Assembly (NCBI RefSeq): GCF_944324505.1
Contig: NZ_CALUWO010000002.1
Coordinates: forward strand, 301,112-365,111
Length of the DNA: 64,000 nt
Reading direction: 5' to 3'
DNA from: an uncultured Desulfovibrio sp.
GTDB lineage: Bacteria; Desulfobacterota; Desulfovibrionia; Desulfovibrionales; Desulfovibrionaceae
Below, piece after piece: positions 1 through 9,014 of the stretch (position 1 is the first letter of the stretch; every line of letters begins with the position of its first letter). The translations under genes and the position numbers were made by a program. Below the pieces are notes generated by a model. It saw only the letters and a program-made list of their open reading frames with translations, had not been told where the DNA came from and did no database searches.

Positions 1-553
1 TGTTGCCCAGCACTTCCTGCAGGGCATCGATCATGAGCGTGTCGGGATGGGTCTTGCAGTATTCCACAAAGGCGTCGCCACGCTTGGGACTGGAAAGCAC
101 GGACTTGTTGGTCACGTTATAATGCCGGTTATAACCGTCCAGCCAGACCACAAAGCCGTCGCCATCCGTGGGATTCTCGTTGTACTGACGGCAGGTGGTG
201 GCATCGGCCCGCCACTTTTCGTCCTGCGGGTCCGGCATTTCCTTGCGCAGGTCCTGCCAGAGATCGGCCACCACGGCCGTGGGGTCCTTCTGGCACATGG
301 CATAGGTTGTGGTCATGAGGGTCATGATCAGGCGCGGATCCACCGTGGCCTTGCCCATATTGGAACTGACAAAGCCGTCAATCTGCAAACCCTGGAACAG
401 GGGCGGCTCTGCCTGCGTGGAGGCCAGGGCCACAAATTCCGCGCAAATGTAGTCGCTGGGGTCAATCATCTCATCTTCGGCGCGGGCCGTGTGTGCCAGC
501 AGCGGCAGCAGGGACCACAGGCACAGGCAGACGCCGGCAAACCATTTCTTCAT
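1..553 (-). CDS. Exported protein with two HdeA-like repeats (C-terminus off window)
   Basis: The reading frame starts at 553 and runs off the left edge, giving 184 codons. Residues 1-25 form a signal peptide (MKKW, hydrophobic core, HTARA-E cleavage). Two similar units follow. Unit 1 has C37, a Gly near 60 and C87-Q-K-D-P. Unit 2 has C121, G140 and C166-K-T-H-P. Each resembles the HdeA/HdeB acid-chaperone pattern, where two cysteines about 48 residues apart form one disulfide and a Cys-x-x-x-Pro helix ends the fold. A periplasmic location is therefore likely, with a chaperone-like role inferred only from this pattern. No strong family assignment is possible without a profile search, and more repeats may lie beyond the edge. 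Confidence 0.6.
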   Translation of the reverse strand, partial: MKKWFAGVCLCLWSLLPLLAHTARAEDEMIDPSDYICAEFVALASTQAEPPLFQGLQIDGFVSSNMGKATVDPRLIMTLMTTTYAMCQKDPTAVVADLWQDLRKEMPDPQDEKWRADATTCRQYNENPTDGDGFVVWLDGYNRHYNVTNKSVLSSPKRGDAFVEYCKTHPDTLMIDALQEVLGN

Positions 554-672
554 GTCGTACTCCGGGGGCTTGGCAGCCCAGCATAGCAGACGGCAGCCGT
601 CCCGCGGCATCCTGCCCGGAACAGGCCGCCGTCCTTCATGCGCACAGCGGCAGCGCTGCCCGCATGCACAGT

Positions 673-1182
673 CTATTCAAAGCGGCTGGCGCCCGTGATG
701 AGCACCATGTCGGTGGGCACGGCCTCGTGGGGACCCACGGCCTTGGTCTTGATCTTGGCAATCTTGTCCACCACGTCCATGCCGTCGGTAACCCGGCCAA
801 AGACACAGTACCCCCAGCCCTGGGTGGTGGGGCTGCTGTAGTTCAGAAATTCATTGTCCACCAGATTGATGAAGAACTGGGCCGTGGCGCTGTGCGGGTC
901 CATGGTACGGGCCATGGCAATGGTGCCGCGATCATTCTTCAGGCCGTTGTCGGCCTCGTTCTTCACAGGTTCGCGGGTGGGCTTGGCATCCAGACGGGCA
1001 CCAAGGCCGCCGCCCTGAATCATGAAGCCGGGGATGACACGGTGGAAGATGGTATTGGCATAAAAGCCGTCGTCCACATACTTGAGAAAGTTGGCAACGG
1101 TTTCCGGGGCCTTGTCGGCGAACAGTTCAATCAGGATGTCGCCGGAGGTTGTCTCCAGCAGCACCGTGGGATTCTCGGACAT
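673..1182 (-). CDS. Cyclophilin-type peptidyl-prolyl cis-trans isomerase
   Basis: This 169-residue protein catalyses proline cis-trans isomerisation during folding. Cyclophilin hallmarks are clear: [13 protein letters not shown] near residues 46-58, then [15 protein letters not shown] and [16 protein letters not shown]. No signal peptide is present, so it is cytoplasmic (PpiB-like). The start at 1182 has AAGGAG a few bases upstream and gives the standard family length; the frame stays open further upstream only as an artefact of high GC. It is transcribed away from mutY, leaving a 120-bp divergent promoter region. Confidence 0.95.
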   Translation of the reverse strand: MSENPTVLLETTSGDILIELFADKAPETVANFLKYVDDGFYANTIFHRVIPGFMIQGGGLGARLDAKPTREPVKNEADNGLKNDRGTIAMARTMDPHSATAQFFINLVDNEFLNYSSPTTQGWGYCVFGRVTDGMDVVDKIAKIKTKAVGPHEAVPTDMVLITGASRFE

Positions 1183-1302
1183 GGGAACTCCTTGGGGATG
1201 GCGATTTACACAGGCGGCGACAGGCCCGCCGCAGCATGCGGGGGAAGCATACGCCAAAGCTCCACAGATGACAATGTGCCCGCCGGCGTGTAGATTCATG
1301 CC

Positions 1303-2538
1303 ATGAAACGTCAGACCACCCCTGCGGCCTCCCCGTCTCCCCGCCAGGCCGTTCTTGTGACGGGGGGCACGCCCCCCCCAGGCCATCTTCCGCCCCTGGA
1401 AAACCTGCCCGCCCTGCAGGAGGCCCTGCTCAGCTGGTTTGCCAAGCACCGGCGCCCCCTGCCGTGGCGGGAGACCTATGCCCCCTACGAGGTCTGGATT
1501 TCCGAAATCATGCTGCAACAGACGCAGATGGAACGCGGCGTGGCCTATTTCCGGCGCTGGATGGCCCGCTTTCCCCATATTGCGGCCCTGGCCGCAGCGT
1601 CCGAAGAAGACGTGCTGCATGCCTGGGAAGGGCTGGGCTATTATTCGCGGGCACGCCATGTGCTGGCTGCCGCCCGGCACATATGCCAGCGGCACGGCGG
1701 GGTCTTTCCCTCCCGGCTGGAAGATATCCGCGCCCTGCCCGGTGTGGGACCGTATACGGCGGCAGCCATTGCCAGCATTGCCTTTGAAACGCCGGTACCC
1801 TGCATTGATGCCAATGTGGAGCGCGTCATTGCCCGCGTCTTTGATGAGGACAGCCCGGTGAAGGAAAAGCCGGCCGCCACCCGCATTGCCCAGCTGGCTG
1901 CCCGGCTGCTGCCGCCTTCCCGGGCACGTGATCACAATCAGGCCATGATGGAACTGGGGGCGCTTGTCTGCGGCCGCAAGGCCCGCTGCGAGGTCTGCCC
2001 GCTGGCAGCGTTCTGCACGGCCCGCCATCTGGGCATTGTGCACGAGCGCCCGGTCAGCGGCAAAAAAAGCGCCATCGTGCCCATTGAGGTGGTCACCGGC
2101 GTGCTGGAGCATCGGGGGCGCATCTTTGTGCAGAAGCGCTGCGATCAGGGCGCCTGGGGCGGCCTGTGGGAATTTCCCGGCGGCCGCCTGGAAGCCGGCG
2201 AAACGCCCGCCCAGGCCGTGGTGCGCGAATATGCCGAGGAAACGGGCCTGGCCGTGCGCGTTGACCGGAGCCATGGCATCATCCGGCACGGCTATACCAC
2301 CTATCGCGTGACCCTGCACTGCTTCGGGCTGCAACTGGCGCCCGACAGCCCGCAGGCCAGCAGCGCCGAGCCGCCGCAACCGCCCGTGCTCACGGCGGCC
2401 AGCGCCTTCCGCTGGGTCACGCCCCAGCAGCTCCAGACCCTGGCCATGCCCGCCGCCCACCGCAAGCTGGCCGACAGCCTCTTCGGCCCCCGGCAGGGCC
2501 TGCTGCCTTGCCCGTCCCGGCAAGATGGGCTACCATAG
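1303..2538 (+). CDS. mutY: A/G-specific adenine DNA glycosylase MutY
   Basis: This protein removes adenine mispaired with 8-oxoguanine or guanine. The catalytic glycosylase domain contains [10 protein letters not shown] with catalytic Glu68, the HhH segment LPGVGPYTA (145-153) and Asp169 in CIDANVERV. Four cysteines (223, 229, 232, 238) form the [4Fe-4S] ligand set, but the first spacing is Cys-x5-Cys rather than the usual Cys-x6-Cys. The C-terminal third (about 255-400) is the NUDIX-like 8-oxoG recognition domain, with [16 protein letters not shown]. The 411 residues are somewhat longer than E. coli MutY because of a proline-rich N-terminal extension of about 30 residues. No clear ribosome binding site precedes ATG 1303. 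Confidence 0.95.
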   Translation: MKRQTTPAASPSPRQAVLVTGGTPPPGHLPPLENLPALQEALLSWFAKHRRPLPWRETYAPYEVWISEIMLQQTQMERGVAYFRRWMARFPHIAALAAASEEDVLHAWEGLGYYSRARHVLAAARHICQRHGGVFPSRLEDIRALPGVGPYTAAAIASIAFETPVPCIDANVERVIARVFDEDSPVKEKPAATRIAQLAARLLPPSRARDHNQAMMELGALVCGRKARCEVCPLAAFCTARHLGIVHERPVSGKKSAIVPIEVVTGVLEHRGRIFVQKRCDQGAWGGLWEFPGGRLEAGETPAQAVVREYAEETGLAVRVDRSHGIIRHGYTTYRVTLHCFGLQLAPDSPQASSAEPPQPPVLTAASAFRWVTPQQLQTLAMPAAHRKLADSLFGPRQGLLPCPSRQDGLP

Positions 2539-2585
2539 GGTCATCATCCCCTGGCGCATGCCGCCGCAGTCCCGTGCCTCTGCCT

Positions 2586-3332
2586 ATGGATACCACAAAA
2601 ACCATCTATCTTCTTGATGACGATGCCGACATCCGCGAACTGCTGGTGGATTACCTGACCCGCAACGGCCTTACGGTGTCCAGTGCCAGCAATGCGGAGG
2701 AATTTTTTGCGCTCTGGCGCAATGCCCCTGCCGATCTGGTGGTGCTGGACATCATGCTGCCCGGTGACGACGGCTTTGCCGTGCTGCGCCGCCTGCGGCA
2801 GCAGTCCGCCGTGCCGGCCATCTTTCTTTCCGCACTGGACGGCAGCACGGACCGTATCGTGGGGCTGGAACTGGGGGCAGACGACTACCTGGGCAAGCCC
2901 TTTGAACCGCGCGAACTGCTGGCCCGCATCCGCACGGTGCTGCGCCGCAGCAGCGAAGCCACGCCCTCGCCCCCTCAGGGGCGCCTGCTGCATTTCGGCT
3001 CGTGGCGCCTGGACACCACGGCCCGGCATCTGCTGACGCCGGACAATGTGATCCTGCCCCTCAGCGGCGCGGAATTTCGCCTGCTGTGCATCTTTCTGGA
3101 ACGGCCGCAACAGGTGCTCAGCCGCGATACGCTGCTGGCGCTGACCCAGGGCCGCAATGCCCAGCCCTATGACCGCAGCATCGACGTGCTGGTCAGCCGC
3201 CTGCGCAACCGCCTGCGCGATGGCGGCCGCTACGGCACCCTCATCAAGACCGTGCGCGGCGAAGGCTATGTGCTGGCCGCCGATGTCCGCAGCGAAGTCC
3301 TGCCCGCAGGCGGCAGCCGTCATACGTCATGA
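2586..3332 (+). CDS. OmpR-family response regulator
   Basis: This 248-residue two-component response regulator is predicted to bind DNA as a phosphorylated dimer. The receiver domain (about 6-118) has the acidic pair D11/D12, phosphoacceptor Asp55 in LVVLDIMLPG and Lys104 in YLGKPFEP. The C-terminal winged helix (about 145-235) includes PLSGAEFRLL, SIDVLVSRLRNRL and KTVRGEGYVL. The start at 2586 aligns with OmpR-type N-termini, although a longer in-frame start at 2508 overlaps mutY. The stop overlaps the kinase start by four bases (ATGA), so the two are translationally coupled. Its targets are not visible; the convergent tct genes are candidates only by proximity. Confidence 0.93.
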   Translation: MDTTKTIYLLDDDADIRELLVDYLTRNGLTVSSASNAEEFFALWRNAPADLVVLDIMLPGDDGFAVLRRLRQQSAVPAIFLSALDGSTDRIVGLELGADDYLGKPFEPRELLARIRTVLRRSSEATPSPPQGRLLHFGSWRLDTTARHLLTPDNVILPLSGAEFRLLCIFLERPQQVLSRDTLLALTQGRNAQPYDRSIDVLVSRLRNRLRDGGRYGTLIKTVRGEGYVLAADVRSEVLPAGGSRHTS

Positions 3333-4999
3333 AGCGCTTTGCCCGCCTTGGCCTGCGCTCCCGTCTCTGGCTTTTTCTGGGGCTGACCTTTCTGCTGCTG
3401 CACAGCGTCACGGCCCTGCTGGCCCACCGCCTGGATGACGAACAGGCCGCCCGCATGGTGCTGTCTGACCATGCCTCCAGCCTGACCCTCTGCCTGCTCA
3501 TGCTCGACCCCCTGCGCGAAGGCGGTTCCCCCCTGCCGGAACTGCTGGTCCGCCTGCGCCGCCTGGAGGCCGTCAATGCCCGCATCCTGCACACCAGCAC
3601 GGCGCCGGTCCAGGTCTACGACGCGGCCACCCTCTACCTGCGCCAGCGCATCCGCGACAGCCTCAAGGGCTTTGTGGCCCCGCTGCCGCCCAATGACGCC
3701 TCTGCCCCGCCTTCGCCCGAACCGCGGGCCGCCACGCTGCTGCCCTGGAGCAAGGACATGGTTTCCCGCTACCAGGGGGAAGAAACCGCCCATCTGCCCG
3801 GCAGCGCCGAAGCAGATCACTTCCCGCCCAGCATTTCCTTCTGGCTCGACAACGACAACCCCCTGGAAGGCAAGGACTATTCCAATGCCCCCACCGCCGT
3901 GCCGCCGTGGGTTTTCGTCACCCGCGTCAGCCGTGACGGGCCCACGGGCCTGGCCCGCCTGCTCATGCTGCCGGGAACGGATCAGGCCGATATCTACATC
4001 AGCCAGCTTTTTGTCCGCCTGGATAACAAAACCTGGCTGGATATTCAGCGCATCAGCCGCCTGGCTCCGTCATGGCCGCTCATGCTTACCATGCTGGCCG
4101 TGGAAGCCCTGGTGATCATGCTGCTGGCCATGCTGGTGGTGCATCGCCTTGTGAAGCCGCTGCATCAGCTGGCCCTGGCCACCGAAACCCTGGGCCGTGA
4201 TGGCCGCGCCGCCCCTCTTGCCGAAAGCGGCCCCCCGGAAGTGGCCCATACGGCACGAGCCTTCAACCGCATGAGTCTGCGCATCCGGGCAGCCCTGGAA
4301 CAGCACGAGCGCATGCTTTCCGCCGTGGCCCACGATCTGCGCACCCCTCTGACCCGCCTGCGCCTGCGGGTGGAGCAGGTGGAGGACGAAACCATGCGCC
4401 GCAAGCTCCAGGCCGACATCAATACCCTGTCGGCCATCATGCGCAGCAGCCACGAGCTGGGGCAGGCCCAGCTGCCCACGGAAAGCCTGCTGCGCACGGA
4501 CCTGGCCGTCTTTCTGCTCAGCCTGCTGGAGGACCGGCAGGCCGCCATGGAAGACGGCAGCGGAAGCCTGCGCCTGGATATCGGCAAGCCGCCCGCGTCC
4601 GGTGAATGGATTGTTCCCATCCGTGCCCACGCCCTGCACCGCTGCCTGGACAATCTGCTGGAAAATGCCCGGCGCTATGCCAGCCATATTGTCATACGCC
4701 TGCACTGCCACGAGGACGGCAGGACCATCCTTGTGGATGTGGATGACGACGGCCCCGGCATTCCCCGTGAATTCCGGGAGCGTGTCTTTGAACCCTTTTT
4801 CCGCCTGGACCCGGCCCGGGGCGCCCACGATGGCGGCAGCGGCCTGGGCCTGGCCATTGCCCGCAGCATGGCCCGGCAGAACAATGCCGATCTCAGCCTG
4901 CTGGACAGCCCGGAAGGCGGCCTGCGTGCCCGCCTCAGCTTTCACGTTCCGGTCTTTGACGAGTCTGCGGCTGCCGGCCGCTCCAACGGGCGCTGCTGA
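3329..4999 (+). CDS. EnvZ-like sensor histidine kinase
   Basis: This 556-residue inner-membrane kinase partners the overlapping response regulator. A membrane segment lies near 13-32, a periplasmic sensor region of about 215 residues follows, and a second membrane segment lies near 250-272. A HAMP linker comes next. The HisKA helix carries His335 in AVAHDLRTPLTRLRLR, very close to the EnvZ H-box. The ATPase domain has N446 (N box), DDGPGIP at 473-479 and GGSGLGLA at 502-509. The periplasmic domain has no recognised ligand-binding motif. EnvZ/OmpR-type pairing is well supported; the signal sensed is unknown. Confidence 0.93.
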   Translation: MKRFARLGLRSRLWLFLGLTFLLLHSVTALLAHRLDDEQAARMVLSDHASSLTLCLLMLDPLREGGSPLPELLVRLRRLEAVNARILHTSTAPVQVYDAATLYLRQRIRDSLKGFVAPLPPNDASAPPSPEPRAATLLPWSKDMVSRYQGEETAHLPGSAEADHFPPSISFWLDNDNPLEGKDYSNAPTAVPPWVFVTRVSRDGPTGLARLLMLPGTDQADIYISQLFVRLDNKTWLDIQRISRLAPSWPLMLTMLAVEALVIMLLAMLVVHRLVKPLHQLALATETLGRDGRAAPLAESGPPEVAHTARAFNRMSLRIRAALEQHERMLSAVAHDLRTPLTRLRLRVEQVEDETMRRKLQADINTLSAIMRSSHELGQAQLPTESLLRTDLAVFLLSLLEDRQAAMEDGSGSLRLDIGKPPASGEWIVPIRAHALHRCLDNLLENARRYASHIVIRLHCHEDGRTILVDVDDDGPGIPREFRERVFEPFFRLDPARGAHDGGSGLGLAIARSMARQNNADLSLLDSPEGGLRARLSFHVPVFDESAAAGRSNGRC

Positions 5000-5042
5000 C
5001 GCCGCGGCACGGCCGCCAGTCCCGGACACGCACGAACAAAAG

Positions 5043-5084
5043 ACAGGCCCGCTCCCCTTGGGGAACGGGCCTGTGCGGTTTTAT
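5043..5084. terminator. Bidirectional terminator between the kinase gene and tctA
   Basis: The stem ACAGGCCCGCTCCCC pairs with GGGGAACGGGCCTGT (one bulge) and is followed on the plus strand by a short T-rich stretch. The complementary strand also ends in a T tract (CTTTT). It sits between convergent genes, so it can stop transcription from both sides. Confidence 0.75.
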
Positions 5085-5114
5085 GTATGCAGGGCAGCGC
5101 GCCGCCCGGCAGCA

Positions 5115-6626
5115 TCAGTGATTGCCCACCCCGTCCCGCAAACGGCGCTCCATGCGGGCCATGAACAGGGGCGACAGCACACCCACCACACAGAGCGCGA
5201 TGAGCACCCAGCACAGCGGCGTGGAAAAGAGGATGGAGGGATCGCCGTCATTGATGAGCAGGGAACGGCGCAGGCCGCGTTCGCCGATGGGTCCCAGGAT
5301 GAGGCCCAGCACAATGGCTGCGGCATTGAGGTCAAACTTGCGGGCCAGATAGCCGATGACCCCGAAGATGAGCATGATGACCACTTCCACGAAATTGTTG
5401 TGAATGGCGTAGGAACCGACCACGCACAGCAGGAAGATGGACGGAATGAGAATGGCGTCCGACAGGCGCGAGATATGGGCAAAGCCCCGGCAGCCCAGCA
5501 TGCCCACGGCCAGCATGAAAAACTGCACCAGCACAAAGCCCGCAAAGAAGGTATAGGTCATGCCCGCATAGGTGGTGAACAGCTCCGGCCCCGGTTGCAG
5601 CCCGTGGATGATGAGACCGCCCATGAGCACCGCCGTTACCGATTCGCCGGGGATGCCCAGCGTCAGGGTGGGAATGAGCGAACCGCCGGTCACGGCATTG
5701 TTGGCCGCCTCGGAACCGGCCACACCTTCAATGGACCCCTTGCCGAAGTCCTCCTTGTGCCGGGAGAAGCGGCGGGCCTCGTTATAGCCGATGAAGCAGG
5801 CAATGGAGGCCCCGGCACCGGGCAGAATGCCCACAATATTGCCGATGAGCCAGGAACGGATGATGGTGGGCGAAATGCGCTTGTATTCCTCGCGGCTCAG
5901 GCCGAAGCGGTCCGTCATGGCCGAGGCTTTCGGCCGCTGCACAATGCGCTTTTCCGCCAGAATGAGCACCTGCGACATGGAAAACAGACCGATGAGGGCG
6001 CAGGTGGTGTTCACGCCATTGTACAGGGTGCTCTGTCCGAACATGAAGCGCGGCACCCCTTCCATGGGATCCATGCCGATGGTGGACAGCAGCAGGCCCA
6101 GCACCCCGGAAATCAGCCCCTTGAGAAGGGATCGGGAGGAAACGCCGGCAATGATGGTCAGGCCGAAGAGCGACAGCCAGAAATATTCCGGACTCTTGAA
6201 CTGCATGGCCAGCTGCGCCAGCAGCGGCGAAAAGAAATACAGGGAAATGCAGCTCAGCAGGCCGCCGCAGAAGGAGGCAAAGCAGGCCGTGAACAGGGCC
6301 TTGGCCGCCTTGCCGCGCAGGGTGAGCTGATAGCCCTCGATGGCGGTGGCCGCCGAGGCCGGCGTGCCCGGCGTATGAATGAGAATGGCGCTGATGGAGC
6401 CGCCGAAAATGGCGCCGCAATAGATGCCGCCCAGCACGATGAGACCCGTTGCCGGATTCATGCCAAAGGTGACCGGCAGCAGCAGGGCCACGCCCATGGC
6501 TGCCGACAGGCCGGGCAGGCAGCCGATGGTGATGCCCACAATGGTGGACGCCAGCATGGCAAAGAGATTGATGGGCGCAATGGCGTGCAGAAAGCCCGCG
6601 CCCATGAGAGCCAGTGTTTCCGACAT
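5115..6626 (-). CDS. tctA: Tripartite tricarboxylate transporter, large membrane subunit TctA
   Basis: This 503-residue polytopic membrane protein is predicted to carry the substrate across the inner membrane, working with TctB and the periplasmic TctC. It has about 12 hydrophobic segments. TctA family signatures are visible: GCLPGLSAAMGVALLLP near the N-terminus, FGGSISAILIHTPGTPASAAT, and the second copy GILPGAGASIACFIGY with TLGIPGESVTAVLMGGL. The length matches the family (about 500). It starts 11 bp after tctB ends. The substrate cannot be read from sequence; citrate and other di- or tricarboxylates are typical. Confidence 0.93.
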   Translation of the reverse strand: MSETLALMGAGFLHAIAPINLFAMLASTIVGITIGCLPGLSAAMGVALLLPVTFGMNPATGLIVLGGIYCGAIFGGSISAILIHTPGTPASAATAIEGYQLTLRGKAAKALFTACFASFCGGLLSCISLYFFSPLLAQLAMQFKSPEYFWLSLFGLTIIAGVSSRSLLKGLISGVLGLLLSTIGMDPMEGVPRFMFGQSTLYNGVNTTCALIGLFSMSQVLILAEKRIVQRPKASAMTDRFGLSREEYKRISPTIIRSWLIGNIVGILPGAGASIACFIGYNEARRFSRHKEDFGKGSIEGVAGSEAANNAVTGGSLIPTLTLGIPGESVTAVLMGGLIIHGLQPGPELFTTYAGMTYTFFAGFVLVQFFMLAVGMLGCRGFAHISRLSDAILIPSIFLLCVVGSYAIHNNFVEVVIMLIFGVIGYLARKFDLNAAAIVLGLILGPIGERGLRRSLLINDGDPSILFSTPLCWVLIALCVVGVLSPLFMARMERRLRDGVGNH

Positions 6627-6637
6627 GACGCCTCCCT

Positions 6638-7090
6638 TTACCGGAACAGCAGGCCGCCGGGCAGCGGCACCTTGAGAAAGAGGGTAAAGACAACGTAGAT
6701 CATCACACCCATGGCCAGCACCGTCAGGCCGATGTGCAGCGGCGGCACACGCAGAAAGGCCAGAGTGCCCATCAGATAGAGCGTGCTGGCAAGGTAGAAG
6801 CCCAGCATCTGGAGCAGCACCATATACAGGATGCAGCCCAGACAGAGCGCGCTGAACTGCTTCCAGCGAAAGCCCTCGAAAATGACGGGAAGATCATTGA
6901 CCACCCCGCTGCGGCTGCGCAGCAGCTGATGCAGGCAGCGCAGCAGATACAGGGTATTGAGACCCAGAAGGCCCGCAATGAGACAGAGCGGATAGGTCTG
7001 CGCATCCGGCGGCAGGTCCAGGGTCATGTACAGGAAAAAGAGCGTAACGGCATAGATGAAGGCCGTCACGCCAATGTCGGATCGTTTCAT
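6638..7090 (-). CDS. tctB: Tripartite tricarboxylate transporter, small membrane subunit TctB
   Basis: This 150-residue protein has four predicted membrane helices (about 9-24, 33-50, 78-100, 120-140), the architecture of TctB. These small subunits are poorly conserved, so the assignment leans on size, topology and position between tctC and tctA. It ends with VPLPGGLLFR, which suits a TctB C-terminus. It lies 78 bp downstream of tctC, separated by a hairpin with a T tract, so its expression is probably lower than that of the binding protein. Confidence 0.85.
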   Translation of the reverse strand: MKRSDIGVTAFIYAVTLFFLYMTLDLPPDAQTYPLCLIAGLLGLNTLYLLRCLHQLLRSRSGVVNDLPVIFEGFRWKQFSALCLGCILYMVLLQMLGFYLASTLYLMGTLAFLRVPPLHIGLTVLAMGVMIYVVFTLFLKVPLPGGLLFR

Positions 7091-7116
7091 ACAGGCCGGC
7101 TCCAGAGGCTGGAAGA

Positions 7117-7152
7117 CAGAAAAGCGGCGGAAGAGGTCTGCTCTCCCGCCGC
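7117..7152 (-). terminator. Intercistronic attenuator between tctC and tctB
   Basis: Read on the minus strand, GCGGCGG plus GAGAG pairs with CTCTT plus CCGCCGC across a short loop and is followed by TTTTCTGT. This is an intrinsic terminator shape placed inside the operon after the binding-protein gene. It would favour high tctC and lower tctBA expression. Confidence 0.65.
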
Positions 7153-7168
7153 CAAGGACGCTGTTCCG

Positions 7169-8122
7169 CTACTTCTTGTAGAGCTTGGACACCACATCGC
7201 GGCAGAAGATTTCCTGCGCGGCGATGAGGTCGGCCAGCTGCTTGTTGTCCTTGAAATCCAGGGTCATGCCGGCCTTTTCATGCGCGGCAATGCAGGCAGG
7301 GTCCTGCATGGTCTTGCGGAAGGCTTCCACATAGAAATCCACGATTTCCTGCGGCGTGCCCTTGGGCAGCACCAGGGCGCGGGCCGTGCCGTACCATTCC
7401 TTATAGTAGCCCAGCTCGCCCAGGGTGGGCACTTCGGGAAATTCCGGCAGCCGGGCCGTATTGAACACGCCCAGCACGCGCAGCTCGGGCTTGTCGCCAC
7501 CGCACAGACCGATGACGTCAGCCACCTTGGCGCAGGAAAAATGCACTTCGCCCTGACGCAGGGCCAGCAGCTGATCCGCCGTGCCGCCGTAGGGAATGGC
7601 CTTGTAACGGAAGCCGGCGGACGTGGCCAGCAGCTGGGCAGCCGTATGGTTGGAGGCTTCCACGCCATTGGTGGAGCAGCGCAGGTTGCCCTTTTCCTTG
7701 CAGGCCTTCACCAGGTCCGTCAGGCTCTTCCAGGGGCTGTCGGCACGCACCACCACCACGCCGTTTTCGCTGAGCTGATTGCACACGGGAATCACGTCGC
7801 TCACGGCAAAGGTGGAATTGGGCTGCACGGCCAGCGTGGTGAAGGTGGGCAGGTTGATGAAGCCCAGGGTTCTGCCGTCGGGCTTGGCGTTGGCCAGTTC
7901 CGTCCAGCCGATCTTGCCGTCGCCGCCGGGCAGATTATTGATGACAAGGGTCCTGCCCACGTATTTTTCCGCCTGAGCGGCCAGCAGACGCGCGCCGGTA
8001 TCCGTGCCGGAACCGGCCTTGTAGGCCACAATCACCGTCACGTCACCGTCAGGACTCCAAGCAGACACGCCCACAGGCAGACCCAGCAGCGCCACCATCA
8101 GCAACACCAGAATCTTCTTCAT
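7169..8122 (-). CDS. tctC: Tripartite tricarboxylate transporter, periplasmic binding protein TctC
   Basis: This 317-residue periplasmic solute-binding protein of the TTT family is the first gene of tctCBA. A signal peptide (MKKILVLLMVALLG through GVSA) is followed by family signatures: IVAYKAGSGTDTGARLLAA, VINNLPGGDGKIGWTELANAKPDG and a C-terminal LGELGYYKEWYGTARALVLPKGTP. The start at 8122 has a GGAGGAAGG ribosome binding site; the open frame further upstream is not conserved. These proteins bind carboxylate ligands between two lobes. The ligand is not predictable here. Confidence 0.93.
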   Translation of the reverse strand: MKKILVLLMVALLGLPVGVSAWSPDGDVTVIVAYKAGSGTDTGARLLAAQAEKYVGRTLVINNLPGGDGKIGWTELANAKPDGRTLGFINLPTFTTLAVQPNSTFAVSDVIPVCNQLSENGVVVVRADSPWKSLTDLVKACKEKGNLRCSTNGVEASNHTAAQLLATSAGFRYKAIPYGGTADQLLALRQGEVHFSCAKVADVIGLCGGDKPELRVLGVFNTARLPEFPEVPTLGELGYYKEWYGTARALVLPKGTPQEIVDFYVEAFRKTMQDPACIAAHEKAGMTLDFKDNKQLADLIAAQEIFCRDVVSKLYKK

Positions 8123-8304
8123 TACCTTCCTCCGCAAAAGGGGTATTGGCCGGCAGCATTGCCACGAAAAAGGCCGCGCCTTTCCGCTGCCCGCGCCATG
8201 ACGCAAGGCCCCCTTATCGTCTCCGCGACATGGCGTCAAGGGGGGCTGCCGGAATCATGCGCAACGGTTCGGGGGGCATGGCGTCAGCCGCCCCCGCCCT
8301 GCCG

Positions 8305-9003
8305 TCAGCGCAGCTGGCAGCTCTGCCCGGGCACCATATCCAGGCAGGTACAGCCCGGAGCGCGCCGGGCCAGCTCGGCCTTGAAGGCATCGGTGGACTG
8401 GGCCAGCACCGGGAAAGTGCCCCAGTGCATGGGAATGACCCGTTTGCAGCCCAGCAAGGCGCAGGCCAGGGCCGCCTGCGGGGCATCCATGGTGAACACG
8501 CCGCCCACGGGCAGCAGGGCCAGGTCAATGGCATAGAGCTGACCCCACAGGGCCATGCCGCTGAACACGCAGGTGTCCCCCGCATGATAGATGGTCAGCC
8601 CGTCGGGCGTGCGGATGATATAGCCCGCCGGACAGCCGGACTGGCTGGAATGAAAGGCCGGCACCATGGTCATGGCAAAGCCGGCATGCTCCACGGTGCC
8701 GCCCATGTTGAAGCCGATGCCGTTGAGCAGCTGCTCCTGCGGCAGCCCGCGGGCCACCAGCGTTTCGGCCGTACCCACAATGGCGCCCAGCATGGCGCCG
8801 CTCCTGCGGCACAGGGCCACGGCCTCGCCCACATGGTCATCGTGGTCATGGGTGACCAGCACCACGTCCAGCGGTCCCATGCTGTCCGCCGTCACCCCGG
8901 AAGCCGGCGTGAGAAAGGGGTCAATGCACAGATGGCGCTCCTGCCCCCCCTGCGGGGAACTGATGCGAAAAGCCGAGTGACCGTACCAGGTAATGCTGCT
9001 CAT
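8305..9003 (-). CDS. Metallo-beta-lactamase-fold hydrolase (UPF0173/UlaG-like)
   Basis: This 232-residue protein contains the metal-binding motif H52-x-H54-x-D56-H57 in VTHDHDDHVGE, the later AFHSSQSGCPAGYII segment, HAGDTCV and PMHWGTFP, all typical of UPF0173 metal-dependent hydrolases. It begins WYGHSAFRI, the usual N-terminal strand of the family. Its substrate is unknown. The start at 9003 has AGGAG in good position. It follows the ubiX-like gene by 11 bp and is probably co-transcribed with it. Confidence 0.9.
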   Translation of the reverse strand: MSSITWYGHSAFRISSPQGGQERHLCIDPFLTPASGVTADSMGPLDVVLVTHDHDDHVGEAVALCRRSGAMLGAIVGTAETLVARGLPQEQLLNGIGFNMGGTVEHAGFAMTMVPAFHSSQSGCPAGYIIRTPDGLTIYHAGDTCVFSGMALWGQLYAIDLALLPVGGVFTMDAPQAALACALLGCKRVIPMHWGTFPVLAQSTDAFKAELARRAPGCTCLDMVPGQSCQLR

Positions 9004-9014
9004 ACGCTCTCCTT

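Noticed and set aside
673..2523. Very long minus-strand open frame covering cyclophilin and the whole mutY region
   Set aside because: Only its last 169 codons are a real gene. The upstream part is the antisense of mutY and stays open because of high GC content.
4602..6698. Plus-strand open frame of about 700 codons across the tctA region
   Set aside because: It runs antisense to tctA and tctB, has low-complexity His/Gly/Gln composition and no recognisable domain.
8209..8300. Repeated CATGGCGTCA motif with G/C runs upstream of tctC
   Set aside because: Two copies with irregular spacing and no clear symmetry. It was not strong enough to call an operator.
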